A DNA stretch of 64,000 nucleotides from positions 8,030,501 through 8,094,500 of the forward strand of contig OY759227.1 in the NCBI GenBank assembly GCA_963662175.1, read 5' to 3'. The notes under the pieces are model-generated. The model was given only the letters and a program-made list of their open reading frames with translations, had not been told where the DNA came from and did not search any database. This DNA is from Aradus depressus. Lineage: Eukaryota; Arthropoda; Insecta; Hemiptera; Aradidae. A program made the translations under genes and the position numbers. This document shows positions 1 through 12,030 of this stretch, one piece after another (within the stretch, counting starts at the first letter, position 1; each line of letters begins with the position of its first letter).

Positions 1-1045
1 GCAAATTTGGAATAAAGTATATCAATACTAACTTAAAGATTCCATTGATCCGAGAACCAACAATACGATCGGTCGTTTAGCTGTTTCAAAGTTGCAGAAG
101 GAAAAATAAGGTTATGTTTATTCACCCCGAAAAACACGCTGGGAAGATAAGATCAAGTCAGCTGTTTAACTTGAAAAGCGCGACATCTATGAATTCCAGT
201 CGCAGGTGTCACGGTGTTACGGCGCTTTATTTGAAATCGGAAATATGTAAACTATATCGAAAATATGTATACTATAAACGGAGGATGTAAACTATAAACA
301 TAAATCTAGTGAATGATGAAAAGAAAAGTAAAACAATATGTCAAACGAAGTTATCCCTGATTTACTAGTAAGGACAATTTAAATGTTGATTTTTTTTTAA
401 ATGTCGAAAATCAATAATAGGAATATGTTTACCAAGTTTTCGATACATTTTTCGAATTCTACGAAAAATTTCCAATAAAAATGATGTGTAACATTCATTT
501 TCATATTAAAAACAAATTAGCTGAAAAACGGGATTAAAGAATTATCGATTAAATCCATAAATTGAGAATAAATGAATTTTTACCCATCAAACATTGATTC
601 TCCAGAGAAATTTGTTGATAACATCAAAGTTCAATCAATTTTGAATGGATTGAGCATGGTAAGAATAAAAAAAAGTTGTATACTCATGCCGAAAAATTTT
701 TTTGAAAAATGAGTCAAAAAAATCTATTTTTTTATGAACCAGATGATAATTTTGCAGTTTTTGATGACATTTTAAGATTCTACGTTCAATTTCCAATAAG
801 AATCATGTGCGATACATATATTTTGAACAAAAACCTTACTGTGAGAATTAAATAATCGAAGCGCGTAGTTCTACAAACTTGAAATCGATGAAAAAGTTTA
901 TCGTTTATCATTATAGTATACTACAGTTGAAAAAATCTAAAAAGTTGGATTAAGACTAATTTTTGGTCGAGGAATCCGAAAAGGCCATCAGTTTTTCGAT
1001 ACAAAATCGGCCCATTGCATGCCATGCTGAGTTCGTGTGGAATTA
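1..1045. other. A+T-rich non-coding DNA
   Basis: I see no coding region, RNA gene or clear repeat boundary here. A short stretch near 225-240 (CTTTATTTGAAATCGG) recurs near 16650, which hints that this is old LTR-type sequence. Confidence 0.4.
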
Positions 1046-1782
1046 CCCATATGTAACATTATGTTTTATGTTTCTTTTTGATTAAAAGAAAGATTTAAAA
1101 AAAAAAGTAAAGTAAAAGTGTTTTTTTTATGGGAGAGTGCAAGTGAACGGATGATAGAGAGTTGACTGGAGTAGTGAAGATTCTTTGTGGAGTTGGAAGT
1201 CTGGAGTTCTGGAAGTGGGCAGATTGATGGAAGAATCGATGAGCCTATGATGTACTGAGAAGAGCAGCGGAAAGGGATTGAAGGACTGAGTCAGTAAAAC
1301 GTGAGTGAAAGAAATGTAATTTTGTATAATTATCATCATCTACCGACGGATGTATGCTCAGAGTAAAAAAAATAAATAAAAACGAAAAGAATGCATTTCC
1401 TGTAAATTATAAGTATGTTGTAAATTGCAAACATTGCCATCAGAAAGGGGAATATCCCATATGTAACATTATGTTTTATGTTTCTTTTTGATTATAAGAA
1501 AGATTTAAAAAAAAAAAAAAAAAAAGTAAAGTAAAAATAAAATGTGGTTTCCATGTTACATGTTGTTCTTTTATTTATACAAAAAAAAAGAATATCCTCT
1601 TATTCCATCAACCTAACTTTTTTATTAAAAGAACTCACACCCGATGTGGTGCATTTGGTAAATTGAAAGGAATAATTTACATTAAAGTAATGAAGAATTA
1701 TTACAATGGCGCAACAACGTGGAGCTAGTTTTAAAAAAAAGAATATAATTATATTTTACCATATGCAAGAATTATTACAATA
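1046..1782 (+). repeat. Dispersed repeat A, copy 1 (LTR-like 3' end)
   Basis: This stretch is nearly identical to 15558-16205. It ends in the same sequence class as the LTR ends at 18600-18675 and 29020-29092: ACAATGGCGCAACAACGTGG followed by about 70 bp of A+T-rich DNA. The GGCGC..AACGTGG core resembles a lysine-tRNA primer-binding site, so I infer that A is an LTR-plus-leader relic. Copy 1 also contains an extra direct copy of a 60-bp piece (1046-1108 against 1454-1530) that copy 2 has only once. The minus-strand open stretch at 1127-1339 is not preserved between copies and I do not regard it as a gene. Confidence 0.6.
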
Positions 1783-3117
1783 TAGAATGAATCTATAGAT
1801 TTGCGTGAGGCGCTGAACAAAAAATTTTAGAATTATCAAAGTGTTTTTATTAAATTAAGGGTTAAATTCCCCGACTCTTACACTAGAAGAGTAATGTAAG
1901 CCTAAATTCTGTAGTGAGCGATCTCATTGAAATGTACAAATACAGGTACTTTACCAAAAGAAAATAATAATATAACATAAGATAATGGCCACATAGACAA
2001 CATTAGGAATTTAACAAACAATAGAAGATATATACCTACAGGCAAATGCAAAAATAAATTGAATCACTGAGATTATGAAATAAAAACAAATTCGACAAAA
2101 CTCCCTTGGTGACTAAAAAAAAATTGTTCAACTTCACCCGAATCCGTGGAAATTTGTCCAGTCGATTCCGCCAGAAAGATCGAGGACATTTCAGGGTTGA
2201 ATGATGGCTTCAACTGCTCCTTTAATGTTGGGATATTTACATCATGGTAGAGATGGACTGGAATTCATAAAACATAGATACAGGAAAATGGATGTTCAAA
2301 AGATGAATTTGGTGAGATGAATATGGAAGTTTTTTACCGGAGAAATAGCTGAAGGTTCATAATGCAAATGGTGGATGATTGAATGTCAATTAGATTAAGA
2401 ATATGAACTGCATAGGTGGTCCGCAGATCCAGCTTGCGTTCAAAAAATGGGAGGACACTTGTTTGGACAAAACTTTTTGAGAAATTGTAAGTCTTGAAGA
2501 GAAGCCCACTCCAACACGCTATCTCTTCAGGACCTGACAAGCAACTGACGATCTGAGCCTGTCCATCTGGAACGTTCTAGAAGGTTCGAAAACAAATGAA
2601 GTTAGCGGATGATAATGGAGGTGCATTTCCGCTGCCAGTGTTGTATATTTTGAAGGAATATTCTTCTGGAGTACTGTATACGTCTCTTTTCTATTTTTTC
2701 ATTATCCACAATTAATTTTGGGTGATAGAAATTCATCTCAGGTGGAATTGAGCATACAAAAATAAAAGGTAACATTCTTGAAATATATACTGGGGACAAA
2801 ATGTCTGAGAAACAAGGCAGGTTTCATCCGGGTTATCCTTGTTATTATTGTCTATTTATATTTTTCGCACAAACACTAATTCACACGGTTCTTGAAACTG
2901 TTTTGTCACCAAGAGACACAAAACAACAATATTTACACAATATACATATTTTTCATCGTCCATTTTCTACTTATATATGGCGAAATTACAATACAAACTA
3001 TAAGCAGGTATGTTATAATTGTAAATTCTACTTGCATTATATGATTCAGGTCTGTCTGGTTAGTACCATTTTGTGTCTTACTTTCAGTGGAAAATTATTA
3101 GATAGTTGGTGATCTAT
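1783..3117 (-). mobile_element. Fragment of the 1.85-kb Gypsy LTR (copy 1)
   Basis: The stretch matches 49203-50523 and most of 57345-58452 closely and in the same orientation. Those two copies are the LTRs of the Gypsy element at 48805-58498, so this is a lone piece of the same LTR. It begins at the LTR's internal (AT)n tract and lacks both LTR termini. The open stretches at 2334-2540, 2602-2799 and 2801-3112 recur in the other copies only because the DNA is repeated. Confidence 0.75.
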
Positions 3118-3630
3118 ATTGTAACGTGTAGAATGGGGATAATTAGATAATAGATAATTATAGGTTTAAAGGGTTTATTATTGTTATTAAACCGTGGTTG
3201 TCAACAACGTGGGCACTGTTGATTTATAGGAAGTTAGCACCCTTACGGAAACGAGCTATATTTACCCACAAACTGGTCGTTGAAAGCATAGTATCGCGTG
3301 TAGTTTCAGGATAAATTAAAAAAAAAAAATATGTTCATAAAATGTTTAGATAGATAACTCTGTATGTAACTCTGTGTAAAATTAAAAAAATGCACAGGAA
3401 TATTTTTTTTTTTTTAAATATCATCCTAGGGGCATTCAAGTAACAAATTATAACAGTCTTAGGGGAGAAAATCTATTAAATTTATATTATATGTATGGTT
3501 GTTGGAAATAGAAAAAAAAAAAAAAAATTTTTGTTTATATACTTTGTTATGGTAAAGAATGTGCAACAAGATTTACAATATTTGTATGAGTCGGAATGTA
3601 AAGAATAACAGATTTCTTTTTATATAAGGT
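3118..3630. other. A+T-rich non-coding DNA with A tracts
   Basis: No coding region is visible. The end of the stretch (about 3630, TTATATAAGGTG) looks like a TATA box just upstream of repeat E, consistent with an LTR promoter. Confidence 0.35.
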
Positions 3631-4078
3631 GTAATGTAAATAAACCGTCGCCATGACGACTGACTTTCTAGTAATTTTTTTGAAACCAACCACCTTCAAA
3701 AGGAAACTAAGTTTATATAAAAGAAGTTAAAAAACTCCTAGAAAGAAAAGAGAACAGCTAAAAGGTAGATTGAAAACGGAAAATATGAAGAAAAGAGCCG
3801 TTTAATGAAAATTTATAAATATAGAAGCCATAACCAAGACGAAGTTCGGATTCTTGCCGCTTGGGGTGTTCAGTTACTACAAAACATACAAATGAAGCAT
3901 GTTCCAGAAAACATCGAATCATAAAGCGCGGATCCAATCCAAAGCGGTATAAATGATCCGAAAGTGTATAGCACATAATTTACATACTATTTTTACGAAA
4001 AGTATGGATTAAAATTCCAAAGCAATAGTAAACAAAATTAAGTATAATTTAGAAGACGAAAGGAAAAGAAGAGAAGCA
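3631..4078 (+). repeat. Dispersed repeat E, copy 1 (LTR-like, with X-box-like palindrome)
   Basis: It is almost identical to 14998-15447 and recognisably related to about 13365-14010. It starts with a shared block around GTAATGTAAATAAACC followed by the near-palindrome GTCGCCATGACGAC at 3647-3660. A 72-codon minus-strand open stretch (3758-3976) is conserved in copy 2, but copy 3 does not keep it open, so it is probably not coding. I infer that E is part of an LTR. I could not pair it unambiguously with a single element. Confidence 0.55.
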
Positions 4079-5399
4079 AGAATACTTCCAAAAATTTGTA
4101 AAGTTGAAAATTATCAAGTTCAAGAAAACAAAACAGCGACGGAAAGACAATATCAAACTACCATTTCGAAGGTGTTGTTCAGTTGTCCTCCAGTCTTTGT
4201 ATAGGGCAAACCTGTGTTCCGAGGTGTCTAATTTAAAAGTTATAACTCTTGAAAAAGTGGTGGAAAGTGGATTAGAATGTAAAGTAACATTAAAAAGAGG
4301 CGAACTGATGGAGGACGTAAATTTTTTTGTTTAATATTTGTATGTAAATTATGTTAATTTTTAATTTAGTTCAATGGCGTCATGAACGTGAGTAACCTTT
4401 ATATTTTTTTAAAAATGGCTGATCAGCAAATTATAAATAAATTTTTCCAATTTTGTAAATTCATAACCATGTTTTAATTTCTTTTTAATTCCCCAAATCT
4501 CTCTCAGCGAAGTTCAAATTTCAAAACTCATGGGGCTCCACGGACTACGCCTTTGAGGTCGGTACCAATTTTTTCGGGACATAATGTTTAATAATCTTAA
4601 ATTTCAGAATTAGTATATCGGGTGATATTTTGATTTTTTTTCTTTTTTTTTTCTTTTTTTAAGGGGCAGTTCAACCCTGAAGGGTCAAGGGGGGGGGGGG
4701 ATTTTTTTTATTGGTACTATTAAAGTAAATGGCAAGCTTTGTAGGGTTATTTATGACATATGTTTGTTTTTTAGTTTATTATCAAGAGCCTCACTCAACC
4801 ATATGATAGATTACTTTATATTTTTTTTTCAATTTTAGAGTCCATTAAAATCCATTTTTTTTATATTACTATTATTCAATTCATTTTTATTTAATTATAA
4901 GGTTCATTTAACCAAAAAACCTAGCAATATGACATCCTCCTTGTGGGATATTTTATTTTAACTTAATCATTTAATATCAATTCTATTAATCAATAAAACT
5001 AATATTTAGTAATATGCCAATCCCTTGTGGGGAATTAAATTCATTTTTTTTTATTTATTAAATTCATGATCAAACATAATATTTAGTAATATGGCATCTT
5101 CTTGTGTGGATTAATTTCTTGATTTTTTATTAGTATTTTTCTTTTAATTATTATTGTAAATTGATAAATAACCCGTCTAGAATCATCGAAAAATTTTTTT
5201 TGTTAGTAAAGATTAAATATGCCTGAGGTTGCATCTGAGTTAAAATCAAGAAATAAGGGGCCATGAGGAGATTTGAGTTTCGTTGGGAGAGTGGGGAATA
5301 TTATATGAATTTTTATAAGAATAATATTGAACCAATTTTTTTTGCTGCTGCAATATTTTTTTTTGATCATTTTTTTTGAGTTATATTTGATTATTAATA
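4079..5399 (+). other. Leader-like region upstream of gag, with poly-G and three repeated PBS-like motifs
   Basis: There is no convincing ORF. A 12-G run sits at 4689-4700. Three degenerate copies of a motif of the form ATGGCATCTTCTTGTGTGGA lie at 4924-4949, 5008-5036 and 5078-5112. The last two are preceded by the same AATATTTAGTAATATG sequence, about 77 bp apart. The motif resembles the sequence found directly after the 5' LTR in the elements at 7597-12825, 29998-34108 and 48805-58498, where a primer-binding site belongs. I infer that this is the leader of the gag ORF at 5400. Confidence 0.45.
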
Positions 5400-6451
5400 A
5401 TGCCGCTAACGAGAGGAGAAGCAAAAAGACTAGAGGAAGAGAATAGGGAGGAATCGAGTTCCGACGAAAGATCCGATTTGGAGGTTTCGGAAGACACAGG
5501 CAGGGAAACACCCGTTGCCGTGGGGACCACAGAGGGTACCAGTGAGGAGGTACAAGGGATGGTTATTGTTAGTAAAGAGACAGAGGTGGAGACGAAAGAG
5601 AAAGTAGAGGAGAAACCAGATAAAATGGACCAATTCATGGAACTTATGATGAGAAGCATGAAAAATTTAGAGACAAATTTGAGAAACCAGATAAAATGGA
5701 CCAATTCATGGAACTTATGATGAGAAGCATGAAAAATTTAGAGACAAATTTGAGAGGGGATATGGGGAATCTTAATCAAAAGATGGAAGTTTTAAAAGAA
5801 CAGAATAAAGATATAAGTAGGATTATAAGGAGTATGTATCAAAATCCAGAGACAGATTTAAGAGTACCGAATAAAGTTGAAAATATTGAAAATAAAGGTG
5901 TACAGGAACCATTTCGAAAGTCACAAGTAGTAGAGGCAAAAGAAGTTAGCTTAGAAATTTCAGCAGAGGAAGAAAATGTAATAAGAGACTTAGATTTAGA
6001 GATGAAGGAAGTTAAGATAGTTTCGGAGATTAATTATAGAAAAAATTTAGAAAGTGAAAGGACAGATTTAGCAGTTAAAAATAAATTTCAAAGTAAGAAA
6101 AATATGGTCAGAAAATTTCTGTCCAAGGGAGAAATCACAATGAATTATCATTTAGAGCAAATTAATGTAGAAGTAAGAAAATATGAGAGTGTGGATGTTT
6201 TGCTGTATGGATGGAGAGTGGACTTGACAGAAATATTAAATAGGACAGCTGACGGGTTCGAAAAAATTTTTAGGGCAAAATACAGACAAACCGAACAGAT
6301 AACTTTTAAAATATGGGGAAATGAAAAGAATGACGCAGTACTGACAGACAGACTACGCAAAATTTTATTTAGTGGGGGGGGGGGGGGGGGGAAGATATTT
6401 GAAGACATTATTCGGCGCAGCATTAAAAAAAAAAAAAGGGGGCTCATCTGA
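5400..6451 (+). pseudogene. Broken gag-like coiled-coil ORF of a gag-only LTR element
   Basis: The reading frame opens MPLTRGEAKRLEEE, closely matching the start of the ORF at 10608-11771 (MPITRGQARRLEEE), and continues as an acidic, then coiled-coil, then basic protein. It is broken near residue 95 by a 71-bp tandem duplication (5610-5680 and 5681-5751), after which the same protein continues in another frame from 5696. Near the C-terminus an 18-G run (6374-6391) encodes six glycines. It is followed by FEDIIRRSIKKKK, the counterpart of the FRDTIRRGIRKKK ending at 31112-32020. I see no protease, reverse transcriptase or integrase downstream. The family resembles the N-terminal coiled-coil part of Gypsy gag proteins. 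Its function is inferred from element context. Confidence 0.65.
5610..5751 (+). repeat. 71-bp tandem duplication inside gag
   Basis: The 71-bp stretch starting GAGAAACCAGATAAAATGG occurs twice head to tail. Since 71 is not a multiple of three, it shifts the frame of the gag ORF. Confidence 0.9.
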
Positions 6452-7448
6452 GGCTCTGCAATGATAATTGTATCAGCCGAACTTAAAGTAAGTAACTATT
6501 TTTGAAACTCGAATGAGTTACAGACAATAACAGACAGACGAACTAAGAAGAACATAGACAGAAAACTTCGGATGAATGAAATTTAGAATTGATAAAGGAA
6601 TGAATGAAATTTTGAAATGTACATACTTTTGTTGTAATTGTAGTCATAAGATGTTTATATTAGAGATTGATGTGGGTTTGTGAAGTATTATGTTTGTTTG
6701 TTTATCTAATAATAGTAATTGTTGACGTAATTTATCAGTAAGTGTTGTTGTGATGAACGGGAGTTCGTTCATTCGTTGAATCGATCAAGCCGGGTCGATA
6801 GTTAGATCGAACTGAAGCATGGAATAGACAACTCAGATCACGAATTTGAAACCGGATCCATAGTCAATGTAGACAACTTTTTTTTTAGTAGATTTTTTTT
6901 TTTATTGTTCAACATTAGTATAATGGGTAATTAATCGAGAATGTATGAAGAATAAATGAAGTAGATTAGTCGTTTTTTTTTAGTAGTTAATAAGCAAGCG
7001 GAGACAAGTTGATCCCCTGCCAATAAGCAGGCGGAGACAATTTGGTCTCTTGCAGTATTTGGCGTCTGCACTTTGCCCAGCCTAGGGGCCAGAGAAGGAT
7101 TTTTAGCTGATCCTGTGGGAGCCGCACCCAGCCAATCTCTAGGAACACTCAGACAAAGCTAATACACATAAAACATACATTATTTCGGGGATTTATGATT
7201 TATTTGATACATTTATGTTACACCGTACGGACAACACAACATTAAAAAACGAAATCATTTTACATTACTCAACTTACACAATACACAGGAGGGGATTTTG
7301 TATTATTTTGCATTTTTTTATGATTTTATTTGTATATAGTCTAGATATGTTAATTTAGGATTAGAGGAATATATGATGGTATGAAAGAAGTTGTGAGTGG
7401 ATGATCGCGAAAAAGGGGGGGAGACAGTATGTATATATTTTTGAGGTG
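6452..7448 (+). other. Non-coding region 3' of gag
   Basis: The first 100 bases resemble the 3' flanks of the gag ORFs at 10520 and 32020: a TGCAAT..AATTG.AT.AGCC block and an AACTCG.ATGAGTT block, then repeated ACAGACAGAC-type sequence. A short imperfect direct repeat containing GCGGAGACAA occurs at about 6990-7055. I see no gene here. Confidence 0.4.
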
Positions 7449-7596
7449 GTGCAGCCATTTTTAACATATATACCACTATTATTTATGCATTGTCCCATAA
7501 GTGGATATGTGCAGCCTTTCTAATAGTCCGAACAGGACTCTACCTCCAATGATTTGATGATAATCATCGTTTAATTTTGCATTTTCCCATAAGCGG
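7449..7596 (+). repeat. 58-60-bp tandem repeat, left half
   Basis: Units begin GTGCAGCC at 7449 and 7509 and end in TTTTCCCATAAG(T/C)GG. The same unit continues at 12826-12950. The array is interrupted by the LTR element at 7597-12825, whose target duplication GCGG (7593-7596 and 12826-12829) lies within the unit. Confidence 0.75.
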
Positions 7597-8403
7597 TGTG
7601 ATAATAAGCTTGTTTGCTACCACATTTCCTGTAGAAATTCGATCTCTTTTGTTTATTTAAATTTTGATTTCTACAGTAGTTTGTCGAAAATTGCCCTAAA
7701 AAAATATTATCAATAATTTAAGACGTGCAATTTTTAAGAAAGTACACGTATACAACGAAAAAAAATTCAATTAAACGAACTTTACACTTGGATTCACAAA
7801 GAGATACCAATTTTTAAATAATTTTAAATAATATTAATTTCTAATCCAAAGGTTTTTCAAATGATACTACTGGGACAACAGGGAAGATGAATAGGATAGA
7901 ATTTGAAGAGGACAAATATTTGGGTTATTATCTATATTTACATATTTAAATTTTAAAAAAACTTAACATTTGAACAAACAAAACAAAAATTTACAATGGC
8001 ACAAAAACATTAAATTAATACTTAAAAAACTATTTCTTTTTTTTTTTATTTGGGCATATTGAAAAATATATATTATTAATTGTACCTTCTCGACGCCTCT
8101 ACCACAAAAACCAGACCCCGTCAACTCTTCACACTTTAATTCCACCACAGTCAACTTTCATCTAATTGTTCAACTTCATTTTATTTAAAACATATCAAAC
8201 CACATGCACCGTTTAAGAGCTAGCTCACGACTCCATTACATTTAACACTATTTCACAGCTGTTTTTTTTATATGTTTTCTTGTTTTGTTTCTCAAACACC
8301 TTGATATATATCTAATATATATATGATATTAGATTATAATAAAAAAAATTACCTCTTTTCATTAAAATATTCATTAAAAAAATGTTCCGTAATGTACATC
8401 ACA
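7597..8403 (-). repeat. 3' LTR of the gag-only element
   Basis: It is a direct repeat of 12031-12825 with the same TG...CA ends. The minus-strand 5' edge TGTGATGTACATTACGG follows the purine tract AAGAAGGAAAAGGCAAA. Confidence 0.85.
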
Positions 8404-10520
8404 TTTGCCTTTTCCTTCTTTTTAAAAAAAAATGTTTGTTCACAAAATATTTTTTTTTTTTTTTTTTTTTTATAAGTTCTTTCAGATTTAATTTCTTCCA
8501 ATACACAGGTTGATTTAGCTTCTTCCTCGAATCCACATGATAAGCTTCCTCCTTCAATACACAGATGGATTAACGTCTTCCTCCAATACACAGGTAGATT
8601 AGCTTCCTCCTCAAACGCACATGTTGGCTGGCTCCTTGGTGTCTTCAACTCATGGCTCAACGATGTATCGAAGTCTCTCTCTCACTTACACTCACTGATT
8701 TATTTTTTATATGCCCAATTCGACGCTCTTTTTATACATATATGCCCATTTTTTATTTTTTTTATAACTATTTACAATTATTAAACTTATATATATACGT
8801 ACCTAATTTCTAATAAACAAAAACAAATATTAATCTAAAAATTTACAATTAATCCTTAACCTAAAGAAAATGTTAACTTAAATTTATAAAAATTGGAACT
8901 AATTGAACATAAAAAAAAATATAATACTAAATTTTTTACATATTTACAGGATCAGTCATAGTCATGAATTCAAGTTTGGAAATAATCAAGTTGGATGCAG
9001 ATTTAAGAAATTGCCAATTATTTTACTTTCCGCCTTTACCATCAATATACAATTGTATGTATTCAAAATAATTATATAAAAAGATTGTATATAAAAATAT
9101 TTACTTGAAATAAAAATTAAATAAATCCTTCGGTTTATTTACTTCATCACACTTCCAAAATATTACTTAACAATCAAAATTAGGCCTCACGCCGGGTAAT
9201 AAGAAATATAAATTTAATTTATTTAATATATATAATACTTGTTTTTTTTTTGTTTTTTTTTTTTTTTTTTGAGGTATAAAATTCTTTGAGACGTCCTTCA
9301 TGCTTCCTAACTAAAAAAAATGTATCTCACATATATTTTTACTTCAACTTCCTTCTCTACTAATAACTCCCTAATAATAATAACTTCATCGTTGACGTAG
9401 CAAAAATACGGTTCCTCCTATCTCAGGTAGGCAACCAACACTACATCATAAATCTCCTATATATATCGCTAGTTCTTTCTAGTCGACACAAAAAAAATCA
9501 TCTCTCGCAGATCAAAAAAAAATATAAATCTCCAATTAATCACTAGCTCTTACTAGGATTTAAAAAAATAATTTCTCCCAAAACAAATCTATATAATCCC
9601 GACGTCTAAAAGAATGTCATCAGCAATTAATTCAAAACTTCTCTAATTAATATTACCCTTTGTTTGTTCCTATTCCTAAAGTTATATAATTTGCTCCTAC
9701 AACTCTTCCCATTCTCATCTACTCTCTCTATTAAACAAATTTACGTAGAAAAAACATGTTACTCAAATAATAAATGAACTTGCCTAAATAATAGAATTTA
9801 TAATAACAAAAACTTAATAACCTATGCATACATACAATTTATATAATATATTATTCTTCCAAGGCTTCTATACAGTTTCGTTCGTCTTTCTAATTTATAA
9901 TATTATTATGATTTAGTCACGTCCGGTATCCTAGCTGAACAGTTCCGAAACAGAAAATCTGTCCCCTTGACTCGGCCTCAGGAAGTTCGTCATGTCTCCA
10001 AAGAGATCTAGGCATCTCTCAGCCTGCTGATTTTATCTTTCTAACATTTGTAATAAAAAATATAATAAAAAAAATCTATCTTCTTCCATATTATGTTCGT
10101 TCAAAATCAGCTGTATATATATGTTTTAATTTTCAATAATATCATTATTAACATGTAAGTCTCAAATAAATAATTTGTATATGTTAAATTTGGATGACTA
10201 ATCCCTAAATATAATCTTAGATTAATTTTTATACTGATCCTAATATCTAATCTAATCCTAAAAAAAATGTAAATCCTAATTAATTTAAATCCTAATTAAT
10301 TTAAACGCAGAACTATACCAAAATTCATCCATACTCTTCATATACGAAAATTCTCTCATTCAAAAAATAAATTTATCATCCATACGATTATATTTGTCTA
10401 ATGTCACTTCGTCATATTTTAAATTAATCCTAATTCTGTCATGTTAGTCTGTCAGTCATTTCCTCAAACTCATCCGAGTTGCAAAAAAAATAGGTTCACT
10501 ATAAAAAGTGGCTAATGCAA
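8404..10520 (-). other. Non-coding internal region of the gag-only element
   Basis: No ORF of note is present. Next to the LTR there is a polypurine tract, and at 8505-8640 imperfect repeats of about 30 bp built on CTTCCTCCAATACACAGGT. The rest is A+T-rich with short TAATCCTAA-type repeats. The sequence next to the gag stop (10440-10520) is shared with 32020-32100 and partly with 6452-6540, which suggests a conserved RNA signal. Confidence 0.5.
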
Positions 10521-11771
10521 TTATATTGCAAAGCCTAAATTTAATTTTATCTTTTTCCGGATGCCCCGGCGAATTATGTCTTTAAAAATCCCCTCCCCCT
10601 TCTCTAATTATTCATTCAGTGTTAATTTTGTCCTTAATACCTGTTTGAATGCTTTTACTCTCTTTTTAAAATTGTTCTTATAACTTTTATTAGCCTCCTT
10701 TCTATTTCCAGTTTGTCTGTAAGTTTTAACTATATTTTCTTTAAAATTAAAATTTGTCTTTTGTTTGTTGTCCTCAGTCTGTTCGTTTGTTTTGTCTAAT
10801 AACATCAAAATGTTCCTTTCACTCTGTCCATCCACATCAATATTAATCCTATTTTCTTGAATTTCACTTAATTCTAATTTTTCTACATTTTGACTCTCTT
10901 CCTCCACATCTTTCTCTAAAATTTGGGTCTGTTCCTCCCCACTGTTATTCTCTGTTCCTTCTACTTCATCAACTTGTGACTGACTGTCAATAATAAGAAC
11001 CTCTTTTTCTACTTCAGAATTCCCTTCATCCAACTTGTTAATTTTTTGATTTAAGTACTTTTCTAAGTTTTCTCCTGCTTTATCTATTCGATTTCCTAAA
11101 CATTGTTTATCTTTCTGCAAATTCTCTATCTGGTCCTTCAAATTGTCCATATTATTATTTAATTTAACTTCTAAATTTTTAATGTCGCCTCTTAAGTTTC
11201 CCATCTCTCCCTTTAATTCTTTTCCCTGTTCTTCTATTCTCTGATTTATATTTTCCAAATCCCCCCTTAATTCTATTCCTTGCTCTTTCATATTCCTCCT
11301 TAAATCTCTACCCTGTTCTTCTATTTTTTGATTGATATTTCCAATATCCCCCCTTAATTCTTTTCCCTGTTCTTCTATTTTTTGATTGATATTTCCAATA
11401 TCCCCCCTTAATTCTTTTCCCTGTTCTTCTATTTTTTGATTGATATTCCCCATTTCCCCAGTTAACTTTGTTACTAAATTTCCTAATTTATTACTTTGCT
11501 CTTCCATTTTTTGATTCATATCCCCAGTTAACTTTGTTAACACAACACGGAGCCATTCCATATCAGGAGCAGCAATGCCCTTTTTTTCTTTATCTTTATT
11601 TACCCCCTCCCCTTGCGACTCCTCACCTGTACCCTGCATGGACTCCATTGCGGCTGGAGTCTCCCTTTCTCTATCTTCCGATAACTCCATATCGGATCTT
11701 TCCTCCAAACTCGACCCTTCCTCTCTACTTTCCTCCTCTAATCTTCTCGCTTGTCCTCTGGTAATTGGCAT
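10521..11771 (-). pseudogene. gag-like coiled-coil protein, one premature stop
   Basis: The frame opens at 11771 with MPITRGQARRLEEESREE and encodes 387 residues to a TAA at 10608-10610. The same frame then stays open for another 28 codons to 10521 and ends in the family motif IRRGIRKK, so the TAA appears to replace a tyrosine codon present in the copy at 31112-32020. The protein has an acidic N-terminus (about residues 1-60), a long coiled coil (about 70-260), an acidic middle and a basic C-terminus. An 18-residue unit, NINQKIEEQGKELRGDIG, is repeated in the coiled coil (11311-11470). I see no zinc knuckle and no classical gag capsid motif. I infer a structural, RNA-packaging role from its position directly after the leader of an LTR element. 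Confidence 0.7.
11311..11472 (-). repeat. 54-bp in-frame tandem repeat in gag
   Basis: Three near-identical 54-bp units start at 11311, 11365 and 11419 and encode the 18-residue coiled-coil unit. A more diverged unit lies further along at about 11224. The related ORF at 31112-32020 has only one such unit. Confidence 0.85.
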
Positions 11772-12030
11772 TTTCTTACTTTACTAAATATATAATTACT
11801 AAACAAAAACAATGTTATATAAAATAGTAACCTTCTTTTGAAGTTGGCAAAAAAAAATACTATTTCTCAAAATTAAATGTAACCCTTATTTGTCTCTATT
11901 CTATCCTTTTCATCTTTTTCAACCTATTTCCCTACTTTAATTAATATAAAAAAATTCTCCCATCAAGGTTTTGCTAAAATATGATGGGGCTTTGTGGCGA
12001 AAATCGTCCACACAAGGGATATGCCAAAAA

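Noticed and set aside
2334..3112. Small ORFs repeated at 49750-50180 and 57883-58325.
   Set aside because: They are parts of three copies of one LTR. The plus-strand one is broken in the other copies.
3758..3976. A conserved 72-codon minus-strand ORF (also at 15128-15346).
   Set aside because: Both copies are within the almost identical repeat E. The diverged copy does not keep the frame, so conservation reflects DNA duplication.
6374..6391. Poly-glycine tract as a functional domain of gag.
   Set aside because: It is an uninterrupted run of G bases, so expansion of a homopolymer explains it better than selection for glycine.
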